From: Halichondria panicea
Taxonomy: Eukaryota; Porifera; Demospongiae; Suberitida; Halichondriidae
Assembly: GCF_963675165.1 (NCBI RefSeq)
Contig: NC_087391.1
Coordinates: 1,569,001-1,633,000, forward strand
Length of the DNA stretch: 64,000 nucleotides
Direction: 5' to 3'
Below the pieces are notes generated by a model. That model searched no databases and was not told the origin of the DNA. It worked only from the letters and a program-made list of their open reading frames with translations. Position 1 is the stretch's first letter, and each line of letters begins with the position of its first letter. Below, piece by piece: positions 23,201-34,489 of this stretch. The position numbers and the translations under genes are program-made.

Positions 23201-23765
23201 AATCCGTATCGCTTATTATGACATCATGTACATGCTCATTGTGGTCAGACATCAGTGGATTGTACTACTGTTGTATATACAGTCAATGCCTGGGTAATAC
23301 AGTGTCACCAGGATGTAGTCGATATAACTGATATCAGACCGATTCAACCAAAGCACCGCCCACCTACCTATTAGCTTGAACTGGAGTGCATTGATGCGTG
23401 GTAAAATCCAATGCAGTCGGGTAGAATCCTGCAATCAGATTGGTCCATTAGGTAATGATCCTTGAATTTTGACATTATTACACAATCAGCAATAAGTAGG
23501 TTATTACGTCATGCCCCGTGCTGTACTGCTAATACAACTCTTGCCCTCGGGCTCGGGTTGTATTAGCTGCTTCCCTCTTGCATGAGTAATAACCTATATA
23601 CGTACATGTGTAGTACTAACATAATTATGTTATGGTAACATCATTGTTTTAACCACAGATTGCTTATGCTTACGGCTGGGGTGCAGTTCATTGGGGTGCG
23701 CCCGCACAAATCAACCATATCGTTGTGCCTCAGGCCCTCTACTCTATAAAAGAAGACCAAACACA
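17275..23765 (+). CDS. Fringe-like GT31 glycosyltransferase, paralogue A, last exon not found
   Basis: Exons: 17275-17836, 18748-18790, 19270-19338, 19590-19832, 20883-20956, 22236-22339, 23659-23765, all in phase. Type II anchor at residues 9-30 (LACVVVILLLIVQGYF), a long stem, then NILFTLRTTRKFHEKRLPVL (Fringe start), LCCKAG, HVDDDIYV (DxD metal site), YHFAVGGMYCLSRAML, PEDVTVG and a late block with APAQINHIVV. Fringe enzymes add GlcNAc to O-fucose on Notch EGF repeats in the Golgi. Whether this divergent member does is unknown. Intron phases equal those of paralogue B at 36155-39296. B has a final exon starting FKSIHCHIYP. I could not find its match here before STX5, and reading through the last donor meets TGA at once. 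So the C-terminus may be lost. Confidence 0.8.
17880..18040. repeat. Foldback sequence in Fringe-A intron 1
   Basis: tgccacaaacagtttattggccc (17889 onward) recurs inverted twice, at about 17963-17985 and 18017-18040. A separate inverted pair lies at 18080-18115 and 18308-18345 (caactctcaacacggcagctggcc). Confidence 0.6.
18366..18564. mobile_element. MITE with tttcatctag ends and about 10-bp target duplication
   Basis: Starts tttcatctag and ends ctagatgaaa(ccct). It is flanked by the direct repeat gatggtaatg at 18356-18365 and 18565-18574. The interior has C/G runs (ccccccaa). The same ends bound the element at 26570-26737, and a divergent start lies at 53627. The duplication length suggests a Mutator-like origin. 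Confidence 0.7.
18804..19014. mobile_element. ACCGTATA-type MITE (GTGGGG subfamily)
   Basis: Starts taccgtataacgggtaattttcgtgggg and ends ccccacgaaaattacctgctatacggta. In Fringe-A intron 2. A further half copy ends at about 19262 (cccgttatacggta). Confidence 0.8.
20049..20902. repeat. About 120-bp direct duplication around an inserted element, containing an exon start
   Basis: 20049-20172 and 20770-20902 are near copies (ttcaagctgttaacactca...aggtgggcaagagtttgc). Both include the 3' splice site and first codons of Fringe-A exon 5; only the second continues as the real exon. Between them lies repeat DNA, including an inverted match at 20575-20765 to 1180-1320 and to 44214-44420. Confidence 0.75.
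21299..21593. mobile_element. pogo/Tigger-like MITE
   Basis: 5' end cagtagaacctcgattatccgg and 3' end ccggataatcgaggttctactg are inverted copies, with extra internal copies of the ggataatcgagg motif. About 295 bp, no ORF. The cagtagaacctc end is typical of pogo-group Tc1/mariner elements. Confidence 0.75.
22399..23101. mobile_element. Nested insertion: dispersed repeat inside a MITE
   Basis: Outer element: 5' part 22399-22495 (taccgtataactgg...tggcag...gccaaattt), 3' part about 23015-23101 (gccaaatataatacccgccaag...agtatagc) as its inverse. Inner element 22497-22990 (attatgccttggtgcgcatgc ... accgagttatcagcacc) matches 63478-64000 and part of 4000-4135. Confidence 0.7.
23505..23605. repeat. 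Foldback repeat
   Basis: aggttattacgtcatgcc...ctaatacaactc / gggttgtattag...gagtaataacct form an imperfect inverted repeat. Related foldbacks lie at 715-800 and 49530-49620. Confidence 0.6.
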
Positions 23766-25434
23766 GTGAGCAACACATGCATACCATGTACAGTAAATGA
23801 GGACATTTTGGGTGCTTGTTTCTGATTAACTATTGAATTTGGGTACTTAGGTCGTAGTTTTAAATTTGATGTTAAAGCTTCGATATCGAGCAAAAGCTAA
23901 GTAGCTAAAAAGCTCAAACCTGCACGTTGGCCTAGATGTACACGCGGTTTTGACTCGAGGCTCTAGACTTACTAAACCTTGCAGAGGGTTTGCACTTCAG
24001 TGCTCTAAGTTGATTATAGGCACCAGTAACTGTATACTAGCTATTTCAGGGAGCACATGTAGGTAATGTACTGTAATGTCTCGGAGTGGTGCTTATAACC
24101 GTCGATCTGGAAGTGTTCCATCTTCTAGATAGTGGATCGAGTTCGAGAGTAATGGATTCTTTAGTTGCTCTTCTCTGAAAGATATACCGTAAGCAGGTTA
24201 TTTCGCGAGTGTACATTTTTTGCGGAAATGCCTTTAGAAAGGTTTTCCCTTAGCAGCCTTTTTGCAGCATGCATGCAATATTAAAATTCGCGGTTATAAT
24301 GTTCGCGGTACATGCTTAATCCATGAAAACCACATATACCCTCGAAATATACCCGCTATACGGTATATTCATGGGAGGTATACATGTACATAAAATCTAC
24401 AAGTGTCCCTGAGTAGTAGCCAACCTAACTTCAAAGGTGTATGTAGTACTTCAGTTTACCTGAGACAATCTTCCGGATTACATAATAATTATTTACATGC
24501 ACTGAAACTCATATTTGCAGTGTAACTCGTACATTACTCGTAGTCGTACACATTTTGAACTTGTTGGCATCTCCTTTTTAGCAACTATCATGAATCATAA
24601 TTATGGTTGACTCTTTTCACGTACCTATGTAAGGATGCTGAAAGTTCGAAGTCCATAATCCATAATTATTACCGCCGTATATAGCCGGTAATTTTTGTGG
24701 GCAAGCTGACCTTGATGGAAATTTTACTCATGACATGGTACGTAGAAAGTTAGGGCTTAACAATGACATCTGATTCTAGCTAGTCGTTTGTGTTCAACGT
24801 TCAAAGCTGTAGTTATGTGGGGGGTACCTCGAATAAAGGCCGTGTGTAGTTAGCTAGCTGCCAACGGTGTGGTTTACTGGAAAACATGCAAGTGCATCTA
24901 ATGAAACAAACAAAATTGTGACTCATGAAAATCACAGCTGTTCAAGTTCAACGAATTTTTTACGCCCCACGAAAATTACTTGCTATACGGTAATGGCTGA
25001 AAGCTAATGAACAGTGTGGATTTGCAGCTCTTTTCTCATGCAGCTACCAATTTAAATAGCTAACGTTCTAGTGCAGAGCTAAAAACAGTGTCTAACTATT
25101 AAAACTCGGAAAAAGAAATCAAAACAACACAGACACACACACGCACGCACGCACACACACAAATAAACACCTTGCGCACCCGAGGCATAATTATGCCAGG
25201 GTACAGGGACGTACATCAGAGCGAATGAATGCAAATTGCCCTACCAAACCCTTCATTAAGTTGTTTACTATAAAGCTGGAGGTTCCATTGTATTCTGTTC
25301 TGTAGGCTCAACTATAATTATTGATATATTCAACTGTTTACGTGTACACATAATTATATTACATGTAATTAATTATGCATACAGGTGCATGTAACATGTA
25401 CACCATTCAATGTATTAATTGTATCATTAATTCT
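23766..25434. other. Intergenic region between Fringe-A and STX5
   Basis: MITE remnants at 24185-24364 (taccgtaagcagg...ctatacggta) and 24669-24993 (cgccgtatatagcc...gctatacggta), and a CA-rich repeat tail at 25120-25200. The missing last exon of Fringe-A should lie here, but no block like its paralogue's FKSIHCHIYP is seen. Confidence 0.5.
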
Positions 25435-25958
25435 GCTGCAGATTTTACTCTTTACACTGCTTTCTCCACCCAACACTGTCCACCTGTATAAAAAAAGGCA
25501 CAGGATAATGTTAAATCACGAAAGACACCAAAATAGTCTTGCTTTTATTATTATTTTTGGACGAATTTTGCCTCATCATTAAATTAATCATCGATTATTT
25601 GTTTATAATTTTTATAAAGACTAACATAATTATAATTGTATTTGTAGTCCATTGCTATATATACATGTAGCAACAATATTTGCAGTGGGGTGGGATGGCA
25701 AACTGGTACTGAGGCTACGTATGCATGCATGTTCGCAAATTAAGCTGTAATTATAGTGCATGGCCATGGGTGTATACAATTACATGCAATTGCAACCTGT
25801 ACGGCTGTCCTATACAATCCACGATTCATTCACTTCACTATAGCTACACCCCAACCAATTAGAACATGTTAGCAAACAGCTAGTATCGATCATGCATTAA
25901 ATTATCATTCTGCATGCATGGTAATACATTGTAATAGATTTGGTCAATAACATTGAAA

Positions 25959-28900
25959 CTAAGCGACAAAAACAATAAATATGATGAAGAAAACAATGAC
26001 CACAGCGAATACTTTCATCATTAGCCAACGGTTCGAGGTAATTCCTTGGAAGTATTTGAGCAGTTCAGTGTGAGCAGCTTCCACGTTGGTTTGTGTCTCA
26101 CTCACGTTAGCATCAATCCTGTACAGAATAGAGACAGTAATAATTATTCCATGTACCGTATAGCGGGTTATTTTGTACGTATTGAAGAGCATCATACATT
26201 GAAAAGCATCATGAAATTATTCTACCGCAATAGATTCAATGTCACTATCCTGAGTTGTATGAAAATTACCCGCTATATGGGTGTCATAACAATCTGCTTA
26301 GGCAATAGTACAGCATAATTAAATAGGTTACCTATACCTGAGAAAAAAGAATGTAATATGAAACGTATACCAAGAAATCTATACCTAGAGAAAAAGAAAT
26401 GCAATGAAACGTATACAAGAAAAAAGAATGCCTACATCTATATGCATGTGTAATGTAGAGAAAGAAAAAATGCAATGCTAGAGAAAAGAATGTATAATAA
26501 TTATTACATGGAGGCTATTTCCAAATTACAACCATAATTATGGCCTACCGCCTACCATGCAGGGTTTCATCTAGGATCAAGTTGGGGGGGGGGGGGTATA
26601 TATTATATGCTAAGCACATCACAGTAGATCTAGTTACATATTGCACATCATAGACATGCATGCAGTACTAACGTGGTGATGTCATCATGTGTGGGGGGGA
26701 GGTTCACCCTTCCTCCCCTCCACTAGATGAAACCCTGCCTACTAGACTAATTTAATTAAAACCACTTGTATTTATACACAGACTCTAACGAAGGTCATGA
26801 ATTTACAATGACACAGATACTAAAACTTTCCTTCACTGATGTGGTTTGCTATCGTTATTATATAGTGTTGCTTAAAAGAACATTAATTATATTAACCGTA
26901 CTTGGATGGACTGCGGGCTAACATTACCTTCGAATACTAGCCCTGTGATAGGATCAATTTATACTCGTCCGGGACAAACATTTTTTACTGTCTTTTATGC
27001 TTACAAAGCCTACAGCAAATAGACTCAAACATTAGTCTTCAAACCAGTTCAACACACTCATTGGACCGGCAAAGTGAGCTGTATATCAATCAATTCAACA
27101 GTTACCATTATGCACGTAGTCACTACACAGAAAATCACTAACTACTTTCTATGAAGACAGGTGTGTTACCCCAGATAATATAGTTCTATTATACCACCAC
27201 TAATTGATCTATCTCTTTGACGGCTGCAAAATCCGGCATAGTCTTGCTCTTTTTGTAGTATGCATTGTGCACTGCATGAATTGTTGCTAGGGGGAGGTCC
27301 TTTTATAGTGCTGCAGTCATGTGGTATAAGTCAGATATACCACACCTACGAGGAAGATATGCACCCCATATATCCTCTGCTACTATGGTTACTCCGAAGA
27401 GTATGTAACCACGGTAGCGGAGGATATACTGGGTACATGTCCTCCGAGTATACTTGTTTAGACAGAGACACATAAAGTTGCAAAGCATAGATACAGTCAG
27501 TGCCACACCATCAGAGAGCATAACGGTACTAAGCATCTTACCTGACAACTTGCTCCTCTTGCTCCTTGACCATCTCTGCCAGCTGCCTGAAGATCGAGCC
27601 TAGCTCAACAATGGTCGAGTGGATGTTGTCCATTGCCTCTGCCCGCTCTTGAATGTATGTATCCTGTATGCAGAGGGTGGGAGCTAGTAGTTAATAGGTG
27701 GGATATTAAGTGTGTGAACATTAATACACCATGACTGTGTAAAAACTGCATGTTTAAAATCCACTTTAGAGCATCGAAATGCTAAATCCTCGGCAGTTAG
27801 ATATGGGGTGTCATTTATGTCAAAACACCATGACTGTGTAAAAACTGCATGTTTAATGTAGATGAAAATCCACTTCACTGTATCGGTCTAAATCGGTCTC
27901 ACATGTTAATAATTTGGTCTCACGCTTTATTAAATCGGTCTCCCCCTTTCCTAAATCCGCCTCCCAATTTACTAAATCGTTGTTCCGATTCATTTCCTGC
28001 AGCTGCTAACCCTCGGCTGTTGACATGACATGAATAAGTATAGAAACCAGAGGAGTGTTATACAATAATAAAGAAGCAACACAAACCACAATTTTAGCGT
28101 TCTACTTTAGGGGCCCTTTTCCACTGATCCTGGTAAGCCATTATGTGAAAAGCAGTATGTATGAGCATACATGAAGCAGCGTCTAACACGGGCAATAATA
28201 GATAGCAATAAGATTTGCGAGCTAGGATAAGTACAGCCACACGGCTTTGAAAACCGCAGTGCCAGACCAACCATATGTAATGGAACTAGGAACACAGCAG
28301 AGTCAGCAAAGACGCCTGAGGTGTTACAAATAGGGTAGTCTAATAGTAAAATCTGCAAAGAAACCTGGAGTTATCTCTCAGAACTCCTGTAGTGCACATG
28401 TGAATAGCGTGCCTGGAACTACAGTATAGCCATACTTAGCTAGCCTGTAGAGCCAACGTGCAAGGTAAGTTTCTTATCATTTGCTTGCTTGTATTCAATG
28501 ACGAAACTTTAACATAAAAATCTGCTAGGAGATAATTATGCTGTAAACGCAGTGCTATGGCAGCTAGGTGAGCAGACTCAAATATATATAAACAGACATA
28601 ATTATACGTAAAGAAGAGACAGACTGACAAACCAATGCATACTACTATAACCCGTGGCCCCCCACGCTACTTGGCACCCACATATACATGTTATTATATG
28701 TACAGTGCATGTGTCTTTTATAGTTACCTGCTGTTCTAGAAGCTGCATCTGGTTGTGCTGGTCTTTAGACAAAGAGTCCATGTCTATACTGACACTGCCA
28801 TTGCGATCACTTTGCATCAACACAGAGCCACCTATGCCAATAAAAATGATGGACTAGTGATTTAGAGATGTGCACACACTTGTACTGGTGGGTGGTTTGG

Positions 28901-31733
28901 TACGAACCACCTCTTGAAAAAATCACCACTTCGTTTATCGCATCATAAAGAGGAAAATTTGTGTGCTGAATTTAGATGAGGATTGAAAACAGCGACCACT
29001 GATCACTTCGAAAATTTGGGGCCCATCCACCAGGTAAACATTACAAGCGTTAGAAGCTACCACTGACCTCCCAATGCCGGAGAGCTGGTGAGTGACGTGG
29101 ACACGGTTGCTGATGAGAACTGCTCTCTCCTCTGCTTCTGTTGTTTCAAATTCTGTCAAGAACAAGACATAATCATCAAAAGATGGTTCCCAAGTGCATG
29201 TGATTGAAATACATATGAATGCAGGTGCACAGTAAAAGTACATTTTCACAAAGCACCACGGGTACTGATGCTTCGGTGGAAGCATAGATTGAAGAGTTAG
29301 AGGGATAGGAGACAGTTGGTATTTTCGAACACGTCCGCGCTACGCTGCGGTTCGAGGCCATCACAACAATACCTATTTAATTCTACACCCAGTGCATAAT
29401 AAACTACAAGTAACTGTGCTTAGTCCGTGCAACTCACTTATATTTCAAGGTCTATACCTATTGTAGTAGTCATAACCAGCACGCTTACACGTTACATGTT
29501 CCATTAGCTCTAAAACAGCCTTGGGAACTTATAACTTTATTGGAAAGTATCTTTTTACTGGGTGTGGTCAGTCATTAGCAAGTACTACACGTGGCTCATG
29601 GACTAGGCGTGTTATAAATTGCTGAAAGAGATGATGTCTCGAGGAAACACAACTTTCTTATTTGAGGGAGTTACCCGGCATAATAGCCTCGTTCATAGGG
29701 CGTAACGCGGATAGTTTTCGAGGCTCCACTGCAGATTCAAAGTAAAATCATCACGTGCACCACTCCGTTTCCTATCCCTCTAACTCTTCAATCTATGGTG
29801 GAAGCTACATGAATAGTTTGCACGCAGGGAATGATGAAATGAGTAGGAAATGATCGACCGTGATGTTGCTAAATGATGTTCAAAGTTCAAAGCAACAACA
29901 CGTGGTAGACTGAATTGGGAATGTGCATTGATGCGATAATTGATGCAATGGCTGCTCATAGATATACATGTAGGCAGTGGAACTTTTACAGCTCCTTTAT
30001 AACTCTGGCAACTAAAATAGCAGGGCTCTACTGCAGAGACAACTACTAAGTAGAATAGTTACAGATATTCCACACAAGGGTAGGTCTAAGCTGAGACTAA
30101 ATGGCCTTCCAAGTAAGTAACTCGAGAACTAAGCTTTAGTTTGCAAATCAAATCTGACTAGAAGCGTCTAGAAGTTATCACTTGCACCTGCATTGCAACG
30201 GTAGAGCCGTTACATCAGAAATACACACACAGACAAACACACTACCATATACCTCGCTGAGCATGCGCGCCCGGAGCATTATAATTCACACACAATCTAA
30301 ATGACCTACGCCTAGGGTGATACATATGGTTGTTGCCAAGCTACATACTACCATAGATTGAACTCTTCAATCTATGATACTACACAGCTTTTGGGAATGC
30401 TCTACAGGTACACCTCATGCATTACCACAGCACTATATGTACTAACACCCACCTCTGTTCTCACTTCCAGCACTCCTTTAAAGTCCTTGGACAGGTCCAC
30501 TAGTTTGCTCTGAAGTGAGACCACTACGGAGGATGAGTGAGAGCGCATGTGCTTTGTCTCTCCGTACGACTGGCTCTTGACTCTCTGTTGCAGATCAGCA
30601 ATGTCAGAGTTGAGTTTAGAGAGGTCTTGCTTTATGACTTGCGTCAGCTCCTGGATCTCAGAGGTGGGGTCTCCAAACAAACTCCGCCCTCTGGCCACTG
30701 TGGGGAAGGAGCAAAGGAAGGAGGAACCATTTGACCTTAGTTAATTAAGGTCACTAATTAGTTTTTGTGAAGCTTCGCCTGCAGTGCATGAATGATGCAT
30801 AGGCTATGCTTTATGCCAAAATGTGTATTAAGCCATAGCAACTCAAAATGTCTATTTCAAGTAGAGGTCATCTTTAAATCTTGCCAAATCGGTATAAGAG
30901 GGATAATAGCTGGCCACTCCTAGATGGGCGTGGCCCATGGTTAATAGGTCACGCCTATTTAGGCGGATACCTGTTCAATAACTTATTGACAGATTTCACA
31001 CACCTACTAAATGTTACATGTAGCTCAGCCTGAAAGCATTCTTATTGTTTGTGGGCCGTTCAAACTAAAGGCCAGAAAACGTACCATAGCTCTATGGAGG
31101 TCCAAACTGAAAAAATACCTAGTCAGCCTTAGGGTTAGGGCTAGGGTTACGGTTAGCCAGCCTTACCATTTATAAAATAATGACCTAAGGCTAAGCCCCT
31201 GGAAGCAGTGCATCAACCTTACATTCAGTGAGCTTCTCTAGTTTTGTGCAAGTACAGCTGATGTCATATCCAATTCGCCTAGAGGAAAGGAGGAAGGCAC
31301 ATGATGAAACAATGCAATCCCATAGAAATTGATATAATACCAGTAGCTCCTAAGAGAGTTGGTGACTTACTTTGCAGCCCTCATCACTTCTGAGGGTTTG
31401 AGTGATCTTTGCCTCACTGTCTTGTTAGGAGACTGTAGACAAACACATACATGTACTCGTATGACATAGATACACATACAAGACTCGAATTACGATCAAT
31501 GTATATGTTTACACTATTATTGGGGTGTACACGAGAAAATCAAACCTCTTCGAATACATAATTAAGACAAAACTACACAATCAAGATACACCTACATGTA
31601 TACCACGGAATCTTGTCTATTGTGGTCACACCAAACACGTTTATACCAGTACTGTTTCTGTACTCACCTGATAAGACTGCAAGGAACTAACTACTGAGGA
31701 GAACTCGGCCGTTCTGTCTCTGCCAGTTGTCAT
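25959..31733 (-). CDS. STX5: Syntaxin-5, Golgi Qa-SNARE
   Basis: Exons from 5': 31668-31733 (coding part), 31371-31432, 31223-31278, 30453-30697, 29068-29152, 28728-28831, 27542-27663, 25959-26118. All phases close, giving 299 residues, the size of short-form STX5. Start MTTGRDRTAEF equals the conserved internal start of animal STX5. The open frame runs upstream in the same exon to 31885 with a TMPxxDTM-like context, so a long form is possible. Then the N-terminal three-helix region, NLKQQKQRREQF, the SNARE motif (IQERAEAMDNIHSTIVELG...QLAEMVKEQEEQVVR, with the Qa glutamine) and the tail anchor SNRWLMMKVFAVVIVFFIIF. It mediates ER-Golgi vesicle fusion. It shares a divergent promoter region with the METTL21-like gene. 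It is intact, unlike the copies at 50-690, 1318-1516 and 15528-15726. Confidence 0.93.
26570..26737. mobile_element. MITE with cagggtttcatctag ends
   Basis: Inverted ends cagggtttcatctag / ctagatgaaaccctg, 168 bp, G-run near the 5' end, in an STX5 intron. Same family as 18366-18564. A rough ACCGTATA-type copy lies at 26155-26281. Confidence 0.75.
27180..27460 (+). repeat. Repeat copy, inverted relative to 57225-57425
   Basis: 27210-27365 matches the reverse complement of 57240-57425 (ggaggtccttttatagtgctgc...tataccacacct). Nearby, 27726-27760 and 27825-27857 are direct copies of caccatgactgtgtaaaaactgcatgttta, and 27885-27985 has a loose repeat of aatcggtctc. Confidence 0.65.
29284..29796. 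mobile_element. Mutator-like MITE with perfect 27-bp ends and 9-bp target duplication
   Basis: 5' end atagattgaagagttagagg(gatagga) is repeated inverted at the 3' end without mismatch over 27 bases. The flanks are the exact 9-base direct repeat ggtggaagc (29275-29283 and 29797-29805). 513 bp, non-coding, in an STX5 intron. A palindromic remnant of the same end lies at 30355-30379. Confidence 0.9.
31124..31157 (+). repeat. Short TTAGGG-like run
   Basis: About four units of TTAGGG/CTAGGG/TTACGG in an STX5 intron, resembling a very short interstitial telomeric repeat. Confidence 0.5.
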
Positions 31734-31885
31734 TGTGTCCAATATTGGTGTGGCGGTGGGTGTGGTCTGAATGAGGGGCGTGGAGTACGTCTGTGTAAGA
31801 GCAGGGCTTGTGGAGTCAGCCTGATAGATTGTTTCCTGAGATGGATACTGACGACGCCTGGAGCGAAGACTAGCCAGCGTGTTTT

Positions 31886-32220
31886 CTGTAAAAGATATAT
31901 AAAGAGAGTAGCTATGAAATTTGACACAGCAGTATAAAAGTAGACACAAACTAGACCTTATTAAAGAAACATAACTGTAGATCAATCTACACTACACTGA
32001 TTTGATGTGTGTACCTGGTAACTGGATAGTGTGCTAACAGGATCAGAGAGTTTTTTGCTGCTTGTTTGGATCTTGTGTAGCTAGCCTCTTGTTATTGAAT
32101 TGTTGACGTTGCATAATGAGGTCATTCATTCTATTTAATGCACATTTATTCTAATAAGAGCTCGAGTTACTTTGTTGAGTCCAATAGCTTGTGCTTTGCG
32201 CTTGCTAGTATGTTGTATAG
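31886..32220. promoter_or_regulatory. Divergent STX5 / METTL21-like intergenic region
   Basis: About 335 bp between the STX5 N-terminal exon and the METTL21-like start. A possible STX5 donor (CCAG/gtacac near 32017) suggests a non-coding or short coding 5' exon. Otherwise no motif is evident. Confidence 0.4.
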
Positions 32221-33523
32221 ATGTCTGGACAGTCAATGGGGCCATCTAAACTGTTTATAATATCTATCATCATCTTCATCGAGCTACTAGCACCAACATT
32301 GGAATCAAAGCAAGAAACAGCAATCAACGATACCACCATGCAGAACAAGTACAACAGTCATGCAACAATAGATGAAAGAGACTGTATACCGATCAGTGAG
32401 GAGAAGGGAAGCTCCTGTCATCAAGTGGTCCTCTATCAGCCAGTGTTCCCTGTCTTGCAACAAGACGAGCGACAGTTTGATATTGTAGGCAAAAAATGGA
32501 TTATCCGCCAGCAGTGGGACCAGATAGGACTCTCAGCTGTCATCTGGGAAGCGGTAATGAAGTAGTGGACTCTGTCTGTAGTACACATGTCATCACATGA
32601 GTGTATGAATTGTGCTCATATAGGCCTACATCTGCATGCCTTGTGTTTCTAAGCTGAGCTAGATATACTGAGTAGATCTCTACTAGTGTTATGAGACTGC
32701 AGTGTACATCATGCTATATCATTATGGTACTGTGACGCAGCTAGTGTGCAGTCATGAATTCCCCTTTGTATTCATGCCCAGGCGATTGCTCTAACTGAGT
32801 ATCTCGAGACACAGGGGCCTTCTCTGCTGACAGGACGGAGTGTGATGGAGCTGGGAGCTGGTACAGGCTTAGTCGGAATGGTGGCCAGTTCATTAGGTGA
32901 GTGTCGCCAGCTGTACGTATAATTATAGATCTATAACAATTTATAGTTGTCATTACATTGCCTAGTCAATTTTTATTCTCAAGATATCTCAATCTACAAT
33001 TTCACCTTGGTAGTATATAAATTTTTGACGTTTAGAGTGATGATAATAATACACTCGAGCTGGATGATATAATAAAGGGACATGGGTGGTTTTGAGCTAT
33101 AATTATGTTATTTCTTACTCAGGTGCTCAAAGGGTTGAGATAACAGACAAAAACATAGCGTCAGCCCGATCTAATCTAAAGTTGAACAGTGAAAATATCC
33201 AGAGAAATAGTGTGAGCGTCCTGGAACTGGAATGGGGAGTAACAGATCTATGTTCATTCCAAGCTCCTTATGATGTCATACTGGCAGCTGATGTGATTTA
33301 CATTGAGGACACATTTCCTGCTCTCCTGGACACTCTTTGGGAGCTCAGCTCAAATGAAACTCTGATTCTACTCTCTTGCAAGAGACGTTACGATCGAGAC
33401 GACAGATTCTTTGAGTTGGCTGAGAAAACACAGCAATTCAAGTATGAAATCATTATGAGATGGACAAAGTCAGACAATGTCACAATATATCGCCTTGTTA
33501 AAAACTTTGTAGATACAAAATAA
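32221..33523 (+). CDS. METTL21A: METTL21-type lysine methyltransferase with an N-terminal hydrophobic segment
   Basis: Three exons in phase: 32221-32553, 32782-32896, 33123-33523; 282 residues. Core motifs of the METTL21 (MTF16) family: WDQIGLSAVIWEA, the SAM-binding ELGAGTGLVGMVAS, the acidic ITD after the second strand, and ILAADVIYIED with the family's D-x-x-Y. Human METTL21A methylates Hsp70. The closest human relative here is not certain (21A or EEF1AKMT3). Odd feature: residues about 9-26 (LFIISIIIFIELLAP) form a signal-anchor-like stretch absent from cytosolic METTL21A, and residues 27-75 extend the usual length. A downstream Met at 32338 (MQNKYNS) would give a cytosolic form. It converges on the CHAC2-like gene 73 bp away. 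Confidence 0.85.
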
Positions 33524-33596
33524 TAGTGAAAGCTTTGTCAATTGTCTATAGTCTGTAACAGTACAGTATAGTAAGAGCACGCAATAATGAAAGCCT

Positions 33597-34396
33597 TTAG
33601 CTACAGTAGGAGCATGCACATAGTTTCTCCTTGCCATCAGTTTCATCCAACTTTCTCTTTTGTAGCAACTCCTTTATTTTAGCCTCCAACTCGCACAAGT
33701 GTGTGTCTTGAATGTGTGGTGCAATCCCTCTCATCCCCTTAGCTAGCTCCATGGCGTACTCGACATTGCAACCACTGGGACCTCTAGAGTTTACAATCTG
33801 CTGAGCTAGAGCTCCCATTTCTGTTGGACCCAGGTAGCTTGGATTCGTCTCTGTGGCAATGTACACTAGAACCTTCATTGTGGGCTGGTGGTTTGGAATA
33901 GCAGGGAAGAATTCCACTTGGTGAGTTTTATAGCCGTCAATTTCTCTTTTATCTAGGTAGGCCATTGTTTCAGAGACATCTTGTGGTTTCACTTTGTATG
34001 CAATGCCCCATGTCCTGTCTTCCTGAATTTAATATTGATACAACGTTAAAATGCCCTACGGGAAGGCTAAAGCCGTACGTACCTTTGATTGTACTAGAGT
34101 TACCACTCTGCCAGGCTGTATGGATTGAAAACATAGACATTATAATTTTAGTGTTTGTGGAAGTCGTACAATGTAGTAGATCTATATAGGTATAATTTAA
34201 ATATGTCATGCTAATGTACAGCTTTCGGAGTGCCTCTGTGGTCGGTGCTCCCCTGCCAGAACCTCCTGGAAAATCCACACACATAGCCCACCACCTTCTC
34301 CTGGTAGGGAAAATTGACCTTCCATATTAGAGAACCATAACCAAACAGCCACACAGGCTCTGTATTTGGCACTACATCCATCTGTGCTCCACTCAT
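33597..34396 (-). CDS. CHAC2: ChaC-type glutathione gamma-glutamylcyclotransferase
   Basis: Exons 34220-34396, 34083-34115 (only 33 bp) and 33597-34022, all phase 0; 211 residues. It starts MSGAQMD. The family motif [10 protein letters not shown] is at residues about 16-25, followed by [14 protein letters not shown] and [10 protein letters not shown] with the catalytic glutamate. The enzyme splits glutathione to 5-oxoproline and Cys-Gly in the cytosol. The C-terminus is about 25 residues longer than human CHAC2 and ends in a Cys-containing CACSYCS. Its start is 93 bp from ARV1 in divergent orientation, so a shared promoter is likely. Confidence 0.92.
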
Positions 34397-34489
34397 GTTC
34401 TTCTGTGTCTGCTGGTACGGATCGTGTCTGCTACATCATATCATTTGGCTTTCAAATAAATCCGCCCTCATAAAAGACCTGCCTCACCA
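34397..34489. promoter_or_regulatory. Divergent CHAC2 / ARV1 intergenic region
   Basis: Only 93 bp separate the two start codons, so regulatory sites must be shared or lie inside the genes. No clear motif. Confidence 0.45.
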
